64,000 bases of DNA from Schumannella soli (GCF_006517435.1 NZ_VHQG01000004.1:186001-250000), one strand, 5' to 3'. Positions 45,266-53,958 are shown, counted from the stretch's first letter. Numbers and translations: made by a program. Notes: generated from the sequence alone by a model not told the origin.

Positions 45266-45294
45266 TTGACGCGCCACTTGCATTTTGCAAGTAT
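45266..45294 (+). promoter_or_regulatory. VOC-hxlR promoter with palindromic operator
   Basis: TTGACG (45266-45271) is a -35 box; the perfect inverted repeat ACTTGCA-TTT-TGCAAGT (45276-45292) fills the spacer and touches the weak -10 region AAGTAT (45289-45294). Binding there would block RNA polymerase. The HxlR protein of the same operon is the obvious candidate. Confidence 0.65.
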
Positions 45295-45301
45295 CACCGT
45301 C

Positions 45302-45727
45302 ATGAGCCTCTTCATCACCTGCCCGGTCGCCGACATCGAGCACGCGACCGCCTTCTACACGGCTCTCGGCTGGACGCTCAACGCCGAGATGTCCGATCAC
45401 AACGTGTCGTGCTTCCGCATCTCCGCGAGCGACGCCGACCCCGCCGCCGAGCAGTACGTCATGCTCGGCACCCGCGAGATGTACGCGAGCGTCGGCGGCA
45501 CCGAAGACCTGATCGGCGGGCCCGACACCCCGTCGAAGGTCACCGTCTCGTTCGATCTGCCGAGCCGCGAGGCGGTGGATGCGCTGGTCGAGCGCGCCGG
45601 CGCGGCCGGCGGCCGGATCGGCGACATCGACGACTACCCCTTCATGTACCAGCGCCAGTTCGACGACCCGGACGGCTACCACTACTCGCCGTTCTGGATG
45701 AAGCCGGACGCCGCTCCGACCGCGTGA
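45302..45727 (+). CDS. VOC family (glyoxalase-like) protein
   Basis: 141 residues with paired beta-alpha-beta-beta-beta modules: FITCPVADIEHATAFYTALG at the start and QFDDPDGYHYSPFWM at the end, typical of the PhnB/YaeR-like glyoxalase/bleomycin-resistance superfamily. Possible roles: metal-dependent dioxygenase, lyase or drug-binding protein; not resolvable. It forms an operon with the HxlR regulator by GTGA overlap. The start is close to the -10 region, so the leader is very short. Confidence 0.8.
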   Translation: MSLFITCPVADIEHATAFYTALGWTLNAEMSDHNVSCFRISASDADPAAEQYVMLGTREMYASVGGTEDLIGGPDTPSKVTVSFDLPSREAVDALVERAGAAGGRIGDIDDYPFMYQRQFDDPDGYHYSPFWMKPDAAPTA

Positions 45728-46032
45728 GCGGATCCGACGACGCTCCGACATCCGACCTCGCCGCCGCGCTCGACGTGATCGGCGCGCGGTGGGCGCTGCT
45801 GATCGTCGCGCGGCTGCTCGACGGCCCGCAGCGCTACGGCGACCTGCAGCGCGACCTCGGCGTGCCGACGAACATGCTCGCCACCCGACTGCGCGAGCTC
45901 GAGACGGCGGGGGTGCTCGCACGCCTCCCGCTGCGCCACAACACCCGCGCGTACGCGCTCACCGAGCGCGGACTCGCGCTGCGCGACGCGATCGACAGCC
46001 TCGCGCGCTGGGGCGGCGGCCGCGAGGGCTGA
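45724..46032 (+). CDS. HxlR family winged-helix regulator
   Basis: 102 residues with the HxlR core: ALDVIGARWALLIVARLLDG, RYGDLQRDLGVPTNMLATRL, RELETAGVL and a wing ending YALTERG. It contains no cysteine, so the thiol-switch sensing of HypR/YodB-type members is not available. GTG start overlaps the VOC stop. It probably autoregulates through the palindrome at 45276-45292. Convergent with nagB, 4 nt between stops. Confidence 0.88.
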   Translation: MSGSDDAPTSDLAAALDVIGARWALLIVARLLDGPQRYGDLQRDLGVPTNMLATRLRELETAGVLARLPLRHNTRAYALTERGLALRDAIDSLARWGGGREG

Positions 46033-46036
46033 GCGT

Positions 46037-46807
46037 CTAGACCTCGAAGGGCAGCCGGTTGTCCCAGGCGAAGCGGTAGTAGTCGGCGTGCTGCAGGCGC
46101 GATGCCGCGGCCTCGTCGACGATCACGAGCACCTTCGGGTGCAGCTGGATCGCCGAGCCCGGCGACGACGCGCTCACCGGGCCCTCGACCGCCTCGGCGA
46201 CCGCCTCCGCCTTGGCCTCGCCGAAGGCGAGCAGCACGAGCTGGCGTGCGTCGAGGATCGTGCCGAGCCCCTGGGTGAGGCAGTGCCGCGGAACCTGGTC
46301 GGGCGAGTCGAAGAAGCGGGCGTTGTCGGCGCGGGTCGCCTCGGTCAGCGTCTTGATGCGGGTGCGGCTGGCCAGGGACGAGCCGGGCTCGTTGAAGCCG
46401 ATGTGCCCGGTGCGGCCGATGCCGAGGATCTGCAGGTCGACGCCGCCGGCGGCCGCGATCGCCGCCTCGTAGCGCGCCCCCGCGCCCTCGAGCGGCCCGC
46501 CGTCGTCGCCGGGCACGTGCACGAGCTCGGGCGTGAGCCCGAGCGGTTCGACGACCTCGCGCGTGATGACGGCGCGGTAGCTCTCGGGGTGGCCGTCGGG
46601 CAGCCCGACGTACTCGTCGAGCGCGAAGCCGCGCGCCGCGGACAGGTCGAGCGAGCGGCGGGCGAGCGCGGTCCAGGTCGTGAGGGGCGTGGATCCGGTC
46701 GCGAGCCCCAGCACCGCATCCGCCCGGCGGGTCACGAGGCGCGCGATCTGCTCGGCGGCCAGCTCGCCGGCAGCCTCCGCATCGGGGACGATCGCGATCT
46801 CAGCCAT
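46037..46807 (-). CDS. nagB: glucosamine-6-phosphate deaminase
   Basis: 256 residues with the NagB/6PGL fold: ADAVLGLATGSTPLTTW, FALDEYVGLP, the active-site region GIGRTGHIGFNEPGSSL and the C-terminal HADYYRFAWDNRL. Many NagB proteins have Asp-Gly-His in this loop; here it is Thr-Gly-His, which should be kept in mind. It converts GlcN-6-P to fructose-6-P and ammonia. Last gene of the importer D operon, 77 nt after the ROK kinase gene, with GGAGAA before its ATG. Confidence 0.92.
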   Translation of the reverse strand: MAEIAIVPDAEAAGELAAEQIARLVTRRADAVLGLATGSTPLTTWTALARRSLDLSAARGFALDEYVGLPDGHPESYRAVITREVVEPLGLTPELVHVPGDDGGPLEGAGARYEAAIAAAGGVDLQILGIGRTGHIGFNEPGSSLASRTRIKTLTEATRADNARFFDSPDQVPRHCLTQGLGTILDARQLVLLAFGEAKAEAVAEAVEGPVSASSPGSAIQLHPKVLVIVDEAAASRLQHADYYRFAWDNRLPFEV

Positions 46808-46884
46808 TCGGGTTCTCCATCATCATCGGGGCGATCCGCTCTCAGCTGGAACGGCTCTCGGTCGGGGTGCGAGCCGGGTGGCTC

Positions 46885-47817
46885 TCAGGCGGGATGGGCG
46901 GCGCCCGCGGCGCCGAGCGGCTCGACCCCGATGAGCGCGGCGCCGACGGCCGCCGCGGGGAAGCCCCGGGGCAGCAGGTCGACGCGGGTCGGGAGGTCCT
47001 GCATGCGCAGGAAGGGCGAGGCCTCGCTCCAGGCCTCGAGCACGGCGCGCACGGCCGCGAGCAGCTCGTCGCCGAGCGAGCTGAGGCCGCCGCCGATCAC
47101 GACGCGGTCGACGTCGACGGTGAGCACGAGGATGCGCACGGCGGCCGCTATGTTCGACACGAGCCGCTCGCGCACGGCCATCGCCGGCGCATCCCCGGCG
47201 TCGGCGGCGGCGAACAGCGCCCGCACCGGCTTGGGGTCGTCGCTCGGCCAGAGCCGCGCGACGGCGGAGCCGGAGGCGCTGAGCTCGAGGCAGCCGCGCT
47301 GACCGCAGGGGCATTCGGGCCCGTCGGGGTCGACGGGGATGTGACCGATCTCGCCGGCGACGCCCCGCGAGCCGCGCCAGAGGCGGCCGTCGAGCACGAG
47401 CCCGGCGGCGAGTCCGGTGCCGAGGTTGAGGTAGGCCATCGAGTGGCTCGGGCCGTGCTCGAGCAGCGAGTACACCCCGAGGGCGGCCGCGTTGACGTCG
47501 TTCGCGACGCGCACCGGCCGACCGAGTGCGGCGCCGAGGCGCGCGCCCAGGTCGAGCCCTTCCAAGCCGAGGTTGACCGCGTGACGCACGCGCCCGAGGT
47601 CGTCGACGGCGCCGGGGATGCCCACCCCGACCGAGCGGGCGGCGGCGACCCCGGCGGGCTCCGCCTCAGCGAGCTCGGCGACGACGGCGGCCGCCGTGGC
47701 GATGACCTCGTCGGCGCCGAATCCGGTCGCGCGACGGCTCTCGGCGATCACGGCGCCGTTGTCGCCGACGAGCACCGCGTGGGTCTTGGTGCCGCCGATG
47801 TCGATGCCGATCCTCAC
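46885..47817 (-). CDS. ROK family sugar kinase (glucokinase or N-acetylglucosamine kinase)
   Basis: 310 residues. ATP loop IGIDIGGTKTHAVLVGD at the very N-terminus with no helix-turn-helix, VGVGIPGAVDD, VANDVNAAALG with the catalytic Asp, GEIGHIPVD and zinc motif CPCGQRGCLE. These identify a ROK kinase. Within an operon of a GlcNAc-type importer, hexosaminidase and NagB, phosphorylation of GlcNAc or glucosamine is favoured. GTG start overlaps the hexosaminidase stop (GTGA). Confidence 0.88.
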   Translation of the reverse strand: MRIGIDIGGTKTHAVLVGDNGAVIAESRRATGFGADEVIATAAAVVAELAEAEPAGVAAARSVGVGIPGAVDDLGRVRHAVNLGLEGLDLGARLGAALGRPVRVANDVNAAALGVYSLLEHGPSHSMAYLNLGTGLAAGLVLDGRLWRGSRGVAGEIGHIPVDPDGPECPCGQRGCLELSASGSAVARLWPSDDPKPVRALFAAADAGDAPAMAVRERLVSNIAAAVRILVLTVDVDRVVIGGGLSSLGDELLAAVRAVLEAWSEASPFLRMQDLPTRVDLLPRGFPAAAVGAALIGVEPLGAAGAAHPA

Positions 47818-49307
47818 GGCCGCTCCAGCCAGTCGATCAGCGCGGCGCCGACGATGCGCGACGCCCCGAAGGTGGCGACGTCGGCGTAGGCGCGGTCGGG
47901 CGCGGGCCAGCCCATGTCGATCGCGATGGTGCCGGGGCGGGTCGCCCGAGCCTCGTCGATCAGCTCGCGCACCCAGGCGTGCCGGTGATTGTCCTTGCCG
48001 ATGAGCACGAGCGGCGCGAGCCCGCCGTCGCCGGCCGTCAGCGACGCGAGCACCCCCGCGGCATCCTCTTCACGCACCTCGACGACCGCACCGCCGGCGG
48101 CGGCGACCCCCCACGGGGAGTGGCCGACGGCGATGTTCGCGGTGGTCTCGATGGTCACCAGGGTGGCACCGGCAGCGGGCGCCGCGCCAGGCTTCACCTC
48201 GAAGGCGGTGCGGATGCGCTCGGCCGACACGGGCGGCGGGCCGGAGCTCCAGCCGTCACCGGAGGCGGCATCCGCGTCAGAGTCGCCCGGCAGCTCGGCG
48301 CCGCCCGGCACCGTCGCCGCCAGCTGGGCGCCCAGCGCCGCGACGCGCGCGGCCGCCTCCTCGATGCGCGACGCCGGCAGCTCATCACGCGCGACGGCCG
48401 CGCGCACGGCGGCTTCGATCAATGCGAGCTGCTCGTCGGTGTTGCGCGTGCCGATGCAGAGCAGGTCGCACCCGGCCTCGAGCGCGAGCGCGGCGGCGCG
48501 TGGGATGCCGACCTCGCCGCTCGCCCCGGCCATGTCGAGCGCGTCGGACACGACGACCCCCGCGAAGCCCAGGCTGCTCCGCAGGAGGTCGTCGAGCACG
48601 GCCCGCGAGAACGTCGCGGGGGTCTTCGGCCCGTCGAGGGCGGGCACGACGATGTGCGAGCTCATGATCGTGCGCGCCCCGGCCGCGATGGACGCGGCGA
48701 AGGGCGGCAGCTCGCGCTCGTCGAGCTCGGCGCGCGAGGCCTCGACGACGGGCAGCGCGAGGTGCGAGTCCTGCGCGGTGTCGCCGTGCCCCGGGAAGTG
48801 CTTGGCGCTCACGGCGACGCCCGCGGCCTCGTGCGCGGCGATCCACGCGGCGCTGTGCCGGGCGACGAGCCGGGCGTCCGCGCCGAAGCTGCGCACGCCG
48901 ATCACCGGGTTGTCGGGGTTCGAGTTGACGTCGACGTCGGGCGCGAAGTTGAGGTTCACGCCCGCCGCGGCGAGCTCCCCCGCGACCGCCGCGCCGACGG
49001 CCCCGGTCAGCTCGAGGTCGTCGAGCCGGCCGAGCACCGCGTTGCCGGGGAACGGGGCCCCGGTCGCCGCATGCAGCCGGGTCACGTCGCCGCCCTCCTC
49101 GTCGATCGCGATGATCGCGCAGGGGTTGGCGGCGCGGATCGCGTCGGTGAGCGCACGGGTCTGCGCGGGATCGACGATGTTCTCGCCGAACAGGCACACC
49201 CCCGCGAGCCCCTCGCGCAGCCGGGTCTCGAGCCACGACGGCAGGGTCGTGCCGACGAAGCCGGGCAGCAGGGTGCCGAAGACGGCCGCGGGCGCGACGT
49301 CGCTCAT
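47814..49307 (-). CDS. nagZ: GH3 beta-N-acetylhexosaminidase (NagZ-like)
   Basis: 497 residues. The GH3 NagZ signatures are clear: IIAIDEEGGDVTRL, the catalytic His/Asp dyad in SAKHFPGHGDTAQDSHLALP (near residue 170) and nucleophile Asp in GVVVSDALDMAGA (near 255). A C-terminal GH3 domain of about 140 residues follows, longer than the single-domain enzymes of Gram-negatives. No signal peptide, so it acts on imported GlcNAc-containing oligosaccharides or muropeptides. ATG overlaps the permease stop (ATGA). Confidence 0.92.
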   Translation of the reverse strand: MSDVAPAAVFGTLLPGFVGTTLPSWLETRLREGLAGVCLFGENIVDPAQTRALTDAIRAANPCAIIAIDEEGGDVTRLHAATGAPFPGNAVLGRLDDLELTGAVGAAVAGELAAAGVNLNFAPDVDVNSNPDNPVIGVRSFGADARLVARHSAAWIAAHEAAGVAVSAKHFPGHGDTAQDSHLALPVVEASRAELDERELPPFAASIAAGARTIMSSHIVVPALDGPKTPATFSRAVLDDLLRSSLGFAGVVVSDALDMAGASGEVGIPRAAALALEAGCDLLCIGTRNTDEQLALIEAAVRAAVARDELPASRIEEAAARVAALGAQLAATVPGGAELPGDSDADAASGDGWSSGPPPVSAERIRTAFEVKPGAAPAAGATLVTIETTANIAVGHSPWGVAAAGGAVVEVREEDAAGVLASLTAGDGGLAPLVLIGKDNHRHAWVRELIDEARATRPGTIAIDMGWPAPDRAYADVATFGASRIVGAALIDWLERP

Positions 49308-50251
49308 CCCTTCACCGCCCCGGCGACGAGGCCGCTGGTCATGCGCCCCTGCACCAGCAGGAAGAACACCACCACGGGGATCGCGACGAGCGTCGAGCCG
49401 GCCATGATCGCCGCCCAGTTCGTGGTCGTGTTCGCCTGCACGAAGGTGCGCAGCCACACCGGCAGGGTGTGCGCCGAGTCGTCGGACATGACGACGAGCG
49501 CGAAGACGAACTCGTTCCAGGCCTGGATGAAGCCGAACACGCCGGTCGCGATCAGACCAGGCGCGAGCAGCGGGAAGGTGACCCGCCAGAAGGCGCCGGC
49601 GCGCGAGCAGCCGTCGATCATCGCCGCCTCCTCGAGCTCGGCGGGCACGCCGTTGACGAATCCGCGCAGCGTCCAGATCGTGAACGGCAGCACCGTCGCG
49701 ACGTAGACCAGGCTCAGGCCGATGATCGAGTTGAGCAGGTTCCAGCCCTCGAGCAGGCGGTAGGTGGAGATGATCATCGCCTCGCCCGGGATCATCTGCA
49801 CGACCAGGATCGCGATGATGAACGCCCGGCGTCCCTTGAAGCGGAAGCGCGTCACGGCGAGTGCCGCCAGGAAGGCGAACACGAGCGCGACGCCGACCGT
49901 GATGAGGGTCGAGCCGAGCGAGTTGAGCAGCGCCGGCAGGAACGGCGTGCGGGTGTCGCCGAAGAGCACGAGCGCGTAGTTGCGCAGCGTGAACTCGTCG
50001 GGGAAGAAGTGCGGCTCGGCCCCGCGCACCAGGTTGTTGGGCAGGAACGACGAGTTCACCATCCAATAGACGGGGAAGACCGAGAGCAGGAAGATGACCA
50101 CCGCGATCGCGCTGAACACGATCGACGAGGGACGGATGCGGCGGCGGCGCGCGACCCCGCGCCCGGCCGCCGTGGTGGTGCGGCCGGACGCGGGCGGCGC
50201 GGAGACCGGCGACGTGGATGCGGTGCGTTCCGGGGCGACGACGGCGGTCAT
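49304..50251 (-). CDS. carbohydrate ABC transporter permease (MalG type), importer D
   Basis: 315 residues; polar N-terminus, six predicted helices, EAA loop ELEEAAMIDGCSRAGAFW near residues 206-223. Overlaps both neighbours by 4 nt (ATGA at each end), so the operon is tightly coupled from the MalF-type permease through NagZ. Confidence 0.9.
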   Translation of the reverse strand: MTAVVAPERTASTSPVSAPPASGRTTTAAGRGVARRRRIRPSSIVFSAIAVVIFLLSVFPVYWMVNSSFLPNNLVRGAEPHFFPDEFTLRNYALVLFGDTRTPFLPALLNSLGSTLITVGVALVFAFLAALAVTRFRFKGRRAFIIAILVVQMIPGEAMIISTYRLLEGWNLLNSIIGLSLVYVATVLPFTIWTLRGFVNGVPAELEEAAMIDGCSRAGAFWRVTFPLLAPGLIATGVFGFIQAWNEFVFALVVMSDDSAHTLPVWLRTFVQANTTTNWAAIMAGSTLVAIPVVVFFLLVQGRMTSGLVAGAVKG

Positions 50252-51201
50252 GCCTCGTCCTCCTTCAGGCTCTGGCGGATGTACACGAACGAGACGGCCA
50301 TGAGGATGAGCACGAGGATCACGGCGATCGCGCCGCCCGTGCCGTACTCCCCGTTCGCGAGCGAGGTCTGGTAGATGTACACGCCGATGGTCGAGGTCTC
50401 GGCGATCGAGCCGCCGATCGCCTGGAGGGCCTGGATCTGGGCGAAGACGCGCAGATCCCAGATCGTGCTGAGCACGATGAGCACGAGGAAGATCGAGCGC
50501 AGGTACGGCAGCACGATCAGGCGGAAGCGCGCCAGCGCCCCGGCCCCGTCGAGCTGCGCGGCCTCGAGCACCTCGTCGGGCACCTGCGTGAGCCCCGCGT
50601 ACACGGTGAAGGCGATGAAGGGGATGGCGCCCCAGACGACGATCACCCCGGCGACGAAGAAGAAGCCGACGGCCGAGATCAGCCACGAGTGGCCCATCCA
50701 GTTCGTGCCGGTGACCTGGGTGAGCAGGTAGTTGGCGACGCCGTACTGGGTGTCGAAGACCCAGCCCCAGACGAAGGTCGCCGAGAGCGGCGGCATCGCC
50801 CAGGCCAGCAGCAGGCCGATCGAGAGCAGAGTGCGGAAGCCCTTGTTGAGCCGCTGCATGAGCAGGGCGACGAGCGTGCCGAGCACGATCGTGATCACGA
50901 CGCAGACGACGCAGAACAGCACGCTGCGCCCGAGCACGTTCCAGAACTTCGGGTCGCTGAGCACGTTCGCGTAGTTCTGGAAGCCGATGAACGGCGCCGG
51001 GGCGCCGAAGACCTGGGCGCGGCCGTACTGCTGGAACGACTGGATGACGAGCTGGATGAGCGGCCAGCCGATCACGACGGCCAGCACGACCGTGCTCGGC
51101 ACGAGCAGGGCGAGCGGGAGGCCGACGTGGCCGCGCCGACGACGGCCGGCGGGGGTGAGCGCCGGCGGCGCCGCGACGGGCGCCTTCGAGGCGAGAGACA
51201 T
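50248..51201 (-). CDS. carbohydrate ABC transporter permease (MalF type), importer D
   Basis: 317 residues; six predicted helices, EAA loop EVLEAAQLDGAGALARFR near residues 209-226. GGAG lies about 9 nt before the ATG. It is 104 nt from the binding-protein gene; that spacer contains CATCGCCCTAGGAA, also found just before the binding-protein ribosome-binding site at 52585-52600. Confidence 0.9.
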   Translation of the reverse strand: MSLASKAPVAAPPALTPAGRRRRGHVGLPLALLVPSTVVLAVVIGWPLIQLVIQSFQQYGRAQVFGAPAPFIGFQNYANVLSDPKFWNVLGRSVLFCVVCVVITIVLGTLVALLMQRLNKGFRTLLSIGLLLAWAMPPLSATFVWGWVFDTQYGVANYLLTQVTGTNWMGHSWLISAVGFFFVAGVIVVWGAIPFIAFTVYAGLTQVPDEVLEAAQLDGAGALARFRLIVLPYLRSIFLVLIVLSTIWDLRVFAQIQALQAIGGSIAETSTIGVYIYQTSLANGEYGTGGAIAVILVLILMAVSFVYIRQSLKEDEA

Positions 51202-51305
51202 GGGGAGAGGCTCCGACTACTGTGAGCCGCGTGACCTCACCTTCCTAGGGCGATGGCCGCGCGGGCCGGATGGGCGGCGATGGAACCGCCGCCCATCCGG
51301 TTCGA

Positions 51306-52577
51306 TCACTTGTTGAGGATGGCGTCGATCTTCTTGTCGAGCTCCGTCGCGAGGCTCTTCACGTCGCCGCCCTGGGCGACGGCGCTGAAGAAGTCCTGCA
51401 GCAGGTTGCTCGACTCGACATCCGCCCACTTCGGCGAGGCCGGGGTGAGCTTCGAGTTGGCGGCAGCCTCGGCGATCGCCTTCGCCACGTCGTCGGTGCC
51501 GAGGGTCGAGGCGAGCGACTTCTTGGCCGGCACGAGGCCGTTCTTGCCGAGGATGGTCTGGTAGTCGTCGCTGAGCATGATCTTCAGCGCGTCGTAGGCC
51601 AGCTCCTTGTGCTTCGACTTGTTCGAGACGGCGATGTTCGATCCGCCGGCGAACACGTGGGCGGCGCCGCCGCTCTTGCCCGGCAGTGCGAAGACGCCGA
51701 GGTTCGACTCGAGGTCGGGGCAGCCGGGGGTGTCGCTGTCAGCGGGGGCGAGGATGGAGCCCTTGACCCAGCTGGGCGCGCTCAGCTGAGCGACCTGGTT
51801 GGCGCAGAACGGCACCTGCGGGTTGGTCTCGTCGCCGTCCTTCGGGGCGGTCGAGGCCTTCTCGTAGACCTGCTGCAGCTGCTCGATGCCCTTGACCGAG
51901 TCGGCGCTCGAGAACGACGAGGTCCACTTGCCGCCCTTCTCGGTCGCGATCTCGCCGCCGTTCTCCCAGATGTAGGGAAGGGCGTTGTACCAGTCCTTGC
52001 CGGGGGCGTAGATGCCCGAGACGCCGGCGTTCGCGCTCGCGAGCTTCTCGCCGTCGGCGACGTACTCGTCGAGCGTCTTCGGGGCCTCGAGTCCGGCCGC
52101 GGCGAACATGTCCTTGCGGTAGAAGACGAGACGCGCACCCGAGTAGTACGGGGCGGCGTAGAGCTTGCCGTCGGCGCTGCCCGCCTCGACGAAGCCGGGC
52201 AGCAGGTCGTCGCCGCCGAGCTCCTTCTTCTTGCTGCTCAGGTCCATGAACGCGCCGACCGTGGTGAACGCGGGCGACTGGGTGTTGCCGACCTCGACGA
52301 CGTCGGGGCTGTCGCTGCCCGAGAGGGCGGTGGTGAGCTTGTCGACCAGGCCGGTCCAGCTCTGCTCCTCGATCTTGAGGGTCGAGCCGGGGTGCTGCTT
52401 CTCGAAGGTCGTCGTCAGGTACTCACGCGCTTCCTTGGGCGTGTCGGTTCCGTTGAGCCAGACCCGGATCTCGGCCTTGTCGTCACTGCCGCCGCTGCCT
52501 CCGGCAGCGCAGCCGGAGAGCACGAGGCCGGCGGCCGCGACGAGCGCTGTCGCCGCGACGATGCTGAACTTCCGCAT
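51306..52577 (-). CDS. extracellular sugar-binding lipoprotein, importer D
   Basis: 423 residues. Lipobox VLSGCAAG, then a family 1 fold (IRVWLNGTDTPKEAREYLTT, DSPDVVEVGNTQSPAFT, LVFYRKDMFAAAGLEAPK, NALPYIWENGGEIATEKGG). AAGGAAA precedes the ATG. Genes downstream encode NagZ, a ROK kinase and NagB, so the ligand is likely a GlcNAc-containing oligosaccharide such as chitobiose. Confidence 0.9.
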   Translation of the reverse strand: MRKFSIVAATALVAAAGLVLSGCAAGGSGGSDDKAEIRVWLNGTDTPKEAREYLTTTFEKQHPGSTLKIEEQSWTGLVDKLTTALSGSDSPDVVEVGNTQSPAFTTVGAFMDLSSKKKELGGDDLLPGFVEAGSADGKLYAAPYYSGARLVFYRKDMFAAAGLEAPKTLDEYVADGEKLASANAGVSGIYAPGKDWYNALPYIWENGGEIATEKGGKWTSSFSSADSVKGIEQLQQVYEKASTAPKDGDETNPQVPFCANQVAQLSAPSWVKGSILAPADSDTPGCPDLESNLGVFALPGKSGGAAHVFAGGSNIAVSNKSKHKELAYDALKIMLSDDYQTILGKNGLVPAKKSLASTLGTDDVAKAIAEAAANSKLTPASPKWADVESSNLLQDFFSAVAQGGDVKSLATELDKKIDAILNK

Positions 52578-52609
52578 CTCGATTTCCTTTCCTAGGGCGA
52601 TGTGCCGTC

Positions 52610-52745
52610 ACGGATCGGTGGTGCCTGTCCGCGACGGTGCGGGGGTGGTGGTGCGGGGTGATGCAGATGGTGCGGTGATGCCGGTGGAGCTGTGGTGCGG
52701 GTGATGCCGGTGGTGCGGGTGGTGGTGCCGATGGTGCGATGCGCA
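52610..52745 (-). repeat. C/A-rich iterated leader upstream of importer D binding protein
   Basis: On the minus strand repeats of GCACCACC, GGCATCACC and GCACCATC over about 135 nt, between the ROK regulator stop and the binding-protein start. Third example of this leader type in the window. Confidence 0.5.
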
Positions 52746-52777
52746 TCCCCTCGACGAGGTGGATGCGGCGGGCGGGG

Positions 52778-53932
52778 TCAGCTGACCCCGAGCCGCCCCG
52801 AGAGCACGAGCGCGGCGGATCCCCGCAGCACGATGTCCTCTCCGAGGCTGCTCGACCGCAGGGCGACATGGTCGTGGAACTCGGCCATGGTGCGACTGCG
52901 GAGGGTCTCGAGCGTGGCCGCGACGAGCGGCCCGTCGAGAAGGGCGGCGGGACCGTTGAGCACGATCTCCGCGAGGTCGAGGGCGCCGACGACGGGCGCG
53001 AGGGCGATGCCGAGGCGGCGGCCCGCCTCGGCGAGAACAGCATCCCGCGCCGCGGCGTCGGCCGCGGCGGCGAGGCCCGCCTCGAGGCGGGGCACGGCGA
53101 GCCAGGTCTCGAGGCAGCCGCGCTTGCCGCAGACGCATTCGTCGCCGCCGTCGGTGCCGACGACGACGTGGCCGATCTCGCCGGCGGCCCAGCGGCTGCC
53201 GTGCAGCGCGATGCCGCCGATCACGAGCCCGGCGCCGACACCGTGGCCGACCTTGACGAGCATGACGTCGCTCGATGCTCCGCCGAAGCTGTGCTCGGCG
53301 AGGGCGGCGACGTTGGCGTCGTTGGCGACGACGACCGGCAGCGCGGTCTCGGCGGCGAGGCGCGACTGCAGGTCGACGCCCGCCCAGCCCAGGTTGGGGG
53401 CGCTCTGCACGCGGCCGGCCGGGTCGACGATGCCGGGGCTGCCGACGCCGATGCCGAGCACGGGCACCGAGGCGAGGCCGACGAGCTCGCGCACCAGGCC
53501 GGCGGCCTTCTCGAGGGCCGCGTCGCCGGTGGCGGCGTCGAGCGGCATCTCGCGGCGGTGCACGACGTCGCCGTCGATCGTGAGCACCGCGCCACGGAAC
53601 GCGTCGTGCTGGCTGAGGTCGACGCCGATGATCTGGTGCGCGTCGCGGGCGATGTCGAGCAGCGTCGCGGGCTTGCCCGGGCGGGGGTCTTCGCGCTGAC
53701 CGAGTTCGACGACGTAGCCGTCGGCGATGAGCTCGGCGACGAGGTCGCTGACCGTGACCCGGGTCAGCCCGGTGTCGCGGGCGAGGTCCGCTCGACTGCG
53801 GGCGCCTTCTCGGAAGAGCGTCTGCAGCACGAGCGAGCGGTTGTGGCCTCGCGCGTGCTCGGGCAGCAGTTTGGTGCGCGGACGCAGTGCTCGCCCGAGG
53901 GCGGTGACTCCGTTCGCATCCGATGCCGACAT
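52778..53932 (-). CDS. ROK family transcriptional regulator (NagC/XylR type)
   Basis: 384 residues. Winged helix at about 30-90 (GHNRSLVLQTLFREGARSRA, GLTRVTVSDLVAELIADGY), ROK domain with VLGIGVGSPGIVD, VANDANVAALAEH, AAGEIGHVVVG and zinc motif CVCGKRGCLETW. Likely repressor of the importer D-nagZ-kinase-nagB operon that follows on the same strand, responding to an amino sugar. ATG 53932 has no ribosome-binding site, but TACTAA lies 5 nt upstream on this strand. Confidence 0.87.
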   Translation of the reverse strand: MSASDANGVTALGRALRPRTKLLPEHARGHNRSLVLQTLFREGARSRADLARDTGLTRVTVSDLVAELIADGYVVELGQREDPRPGKPATLLDIARDAHQIIGVDLSQHDAFRGAVLTIDGDVVHRREMPLDAATGDAALEKAAGLVRELVGLASVPVLGIGVGSPGIVDPAGRVQSAPNLGWAGVDLQSRLAAETALPVVVANDANVAALAEHSFGGASSDVMLVKVGHGVGAGLVIGGIALHGSRWAAGEIGHVVVGTDGGDECVCGKRGCLETWLAVPRLEAGLAAAADAAARDAVLAEAGRRLGIALAPVVGALDLAEIVLNGPAALLDGPLVAATLETLRSRTMAEFHDHVALRSSSLGEDIVLRGSAALVLSGRLGVS

Positions 53933-53933
53933 G

Positions 53934-53958
53934 TTTGTTAGTAAAGCGTACGAACAAA
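53934..53958. promoter_or_regulatory. candidate ROK autoregulatory operator
   Basis: Inverted repeat TTTGTT (53934-53939) with AACAAA (53953-53958), embedded in TTTGTTAGTAAAGCGTACGA, directly at the start of the ROK gene and over its likely -10 box. AT-rich TTTGTT/AACAAA palindromes are known targets of XylR-type ROK repressors. Confidence 0.55.

Noticed and set aside
46885-47817. ROK protein considered as a third repressor
   Set aside because: The ATP loop is at the extreme N-terminus and there is no helix-turn-helix, so it is a kinase.
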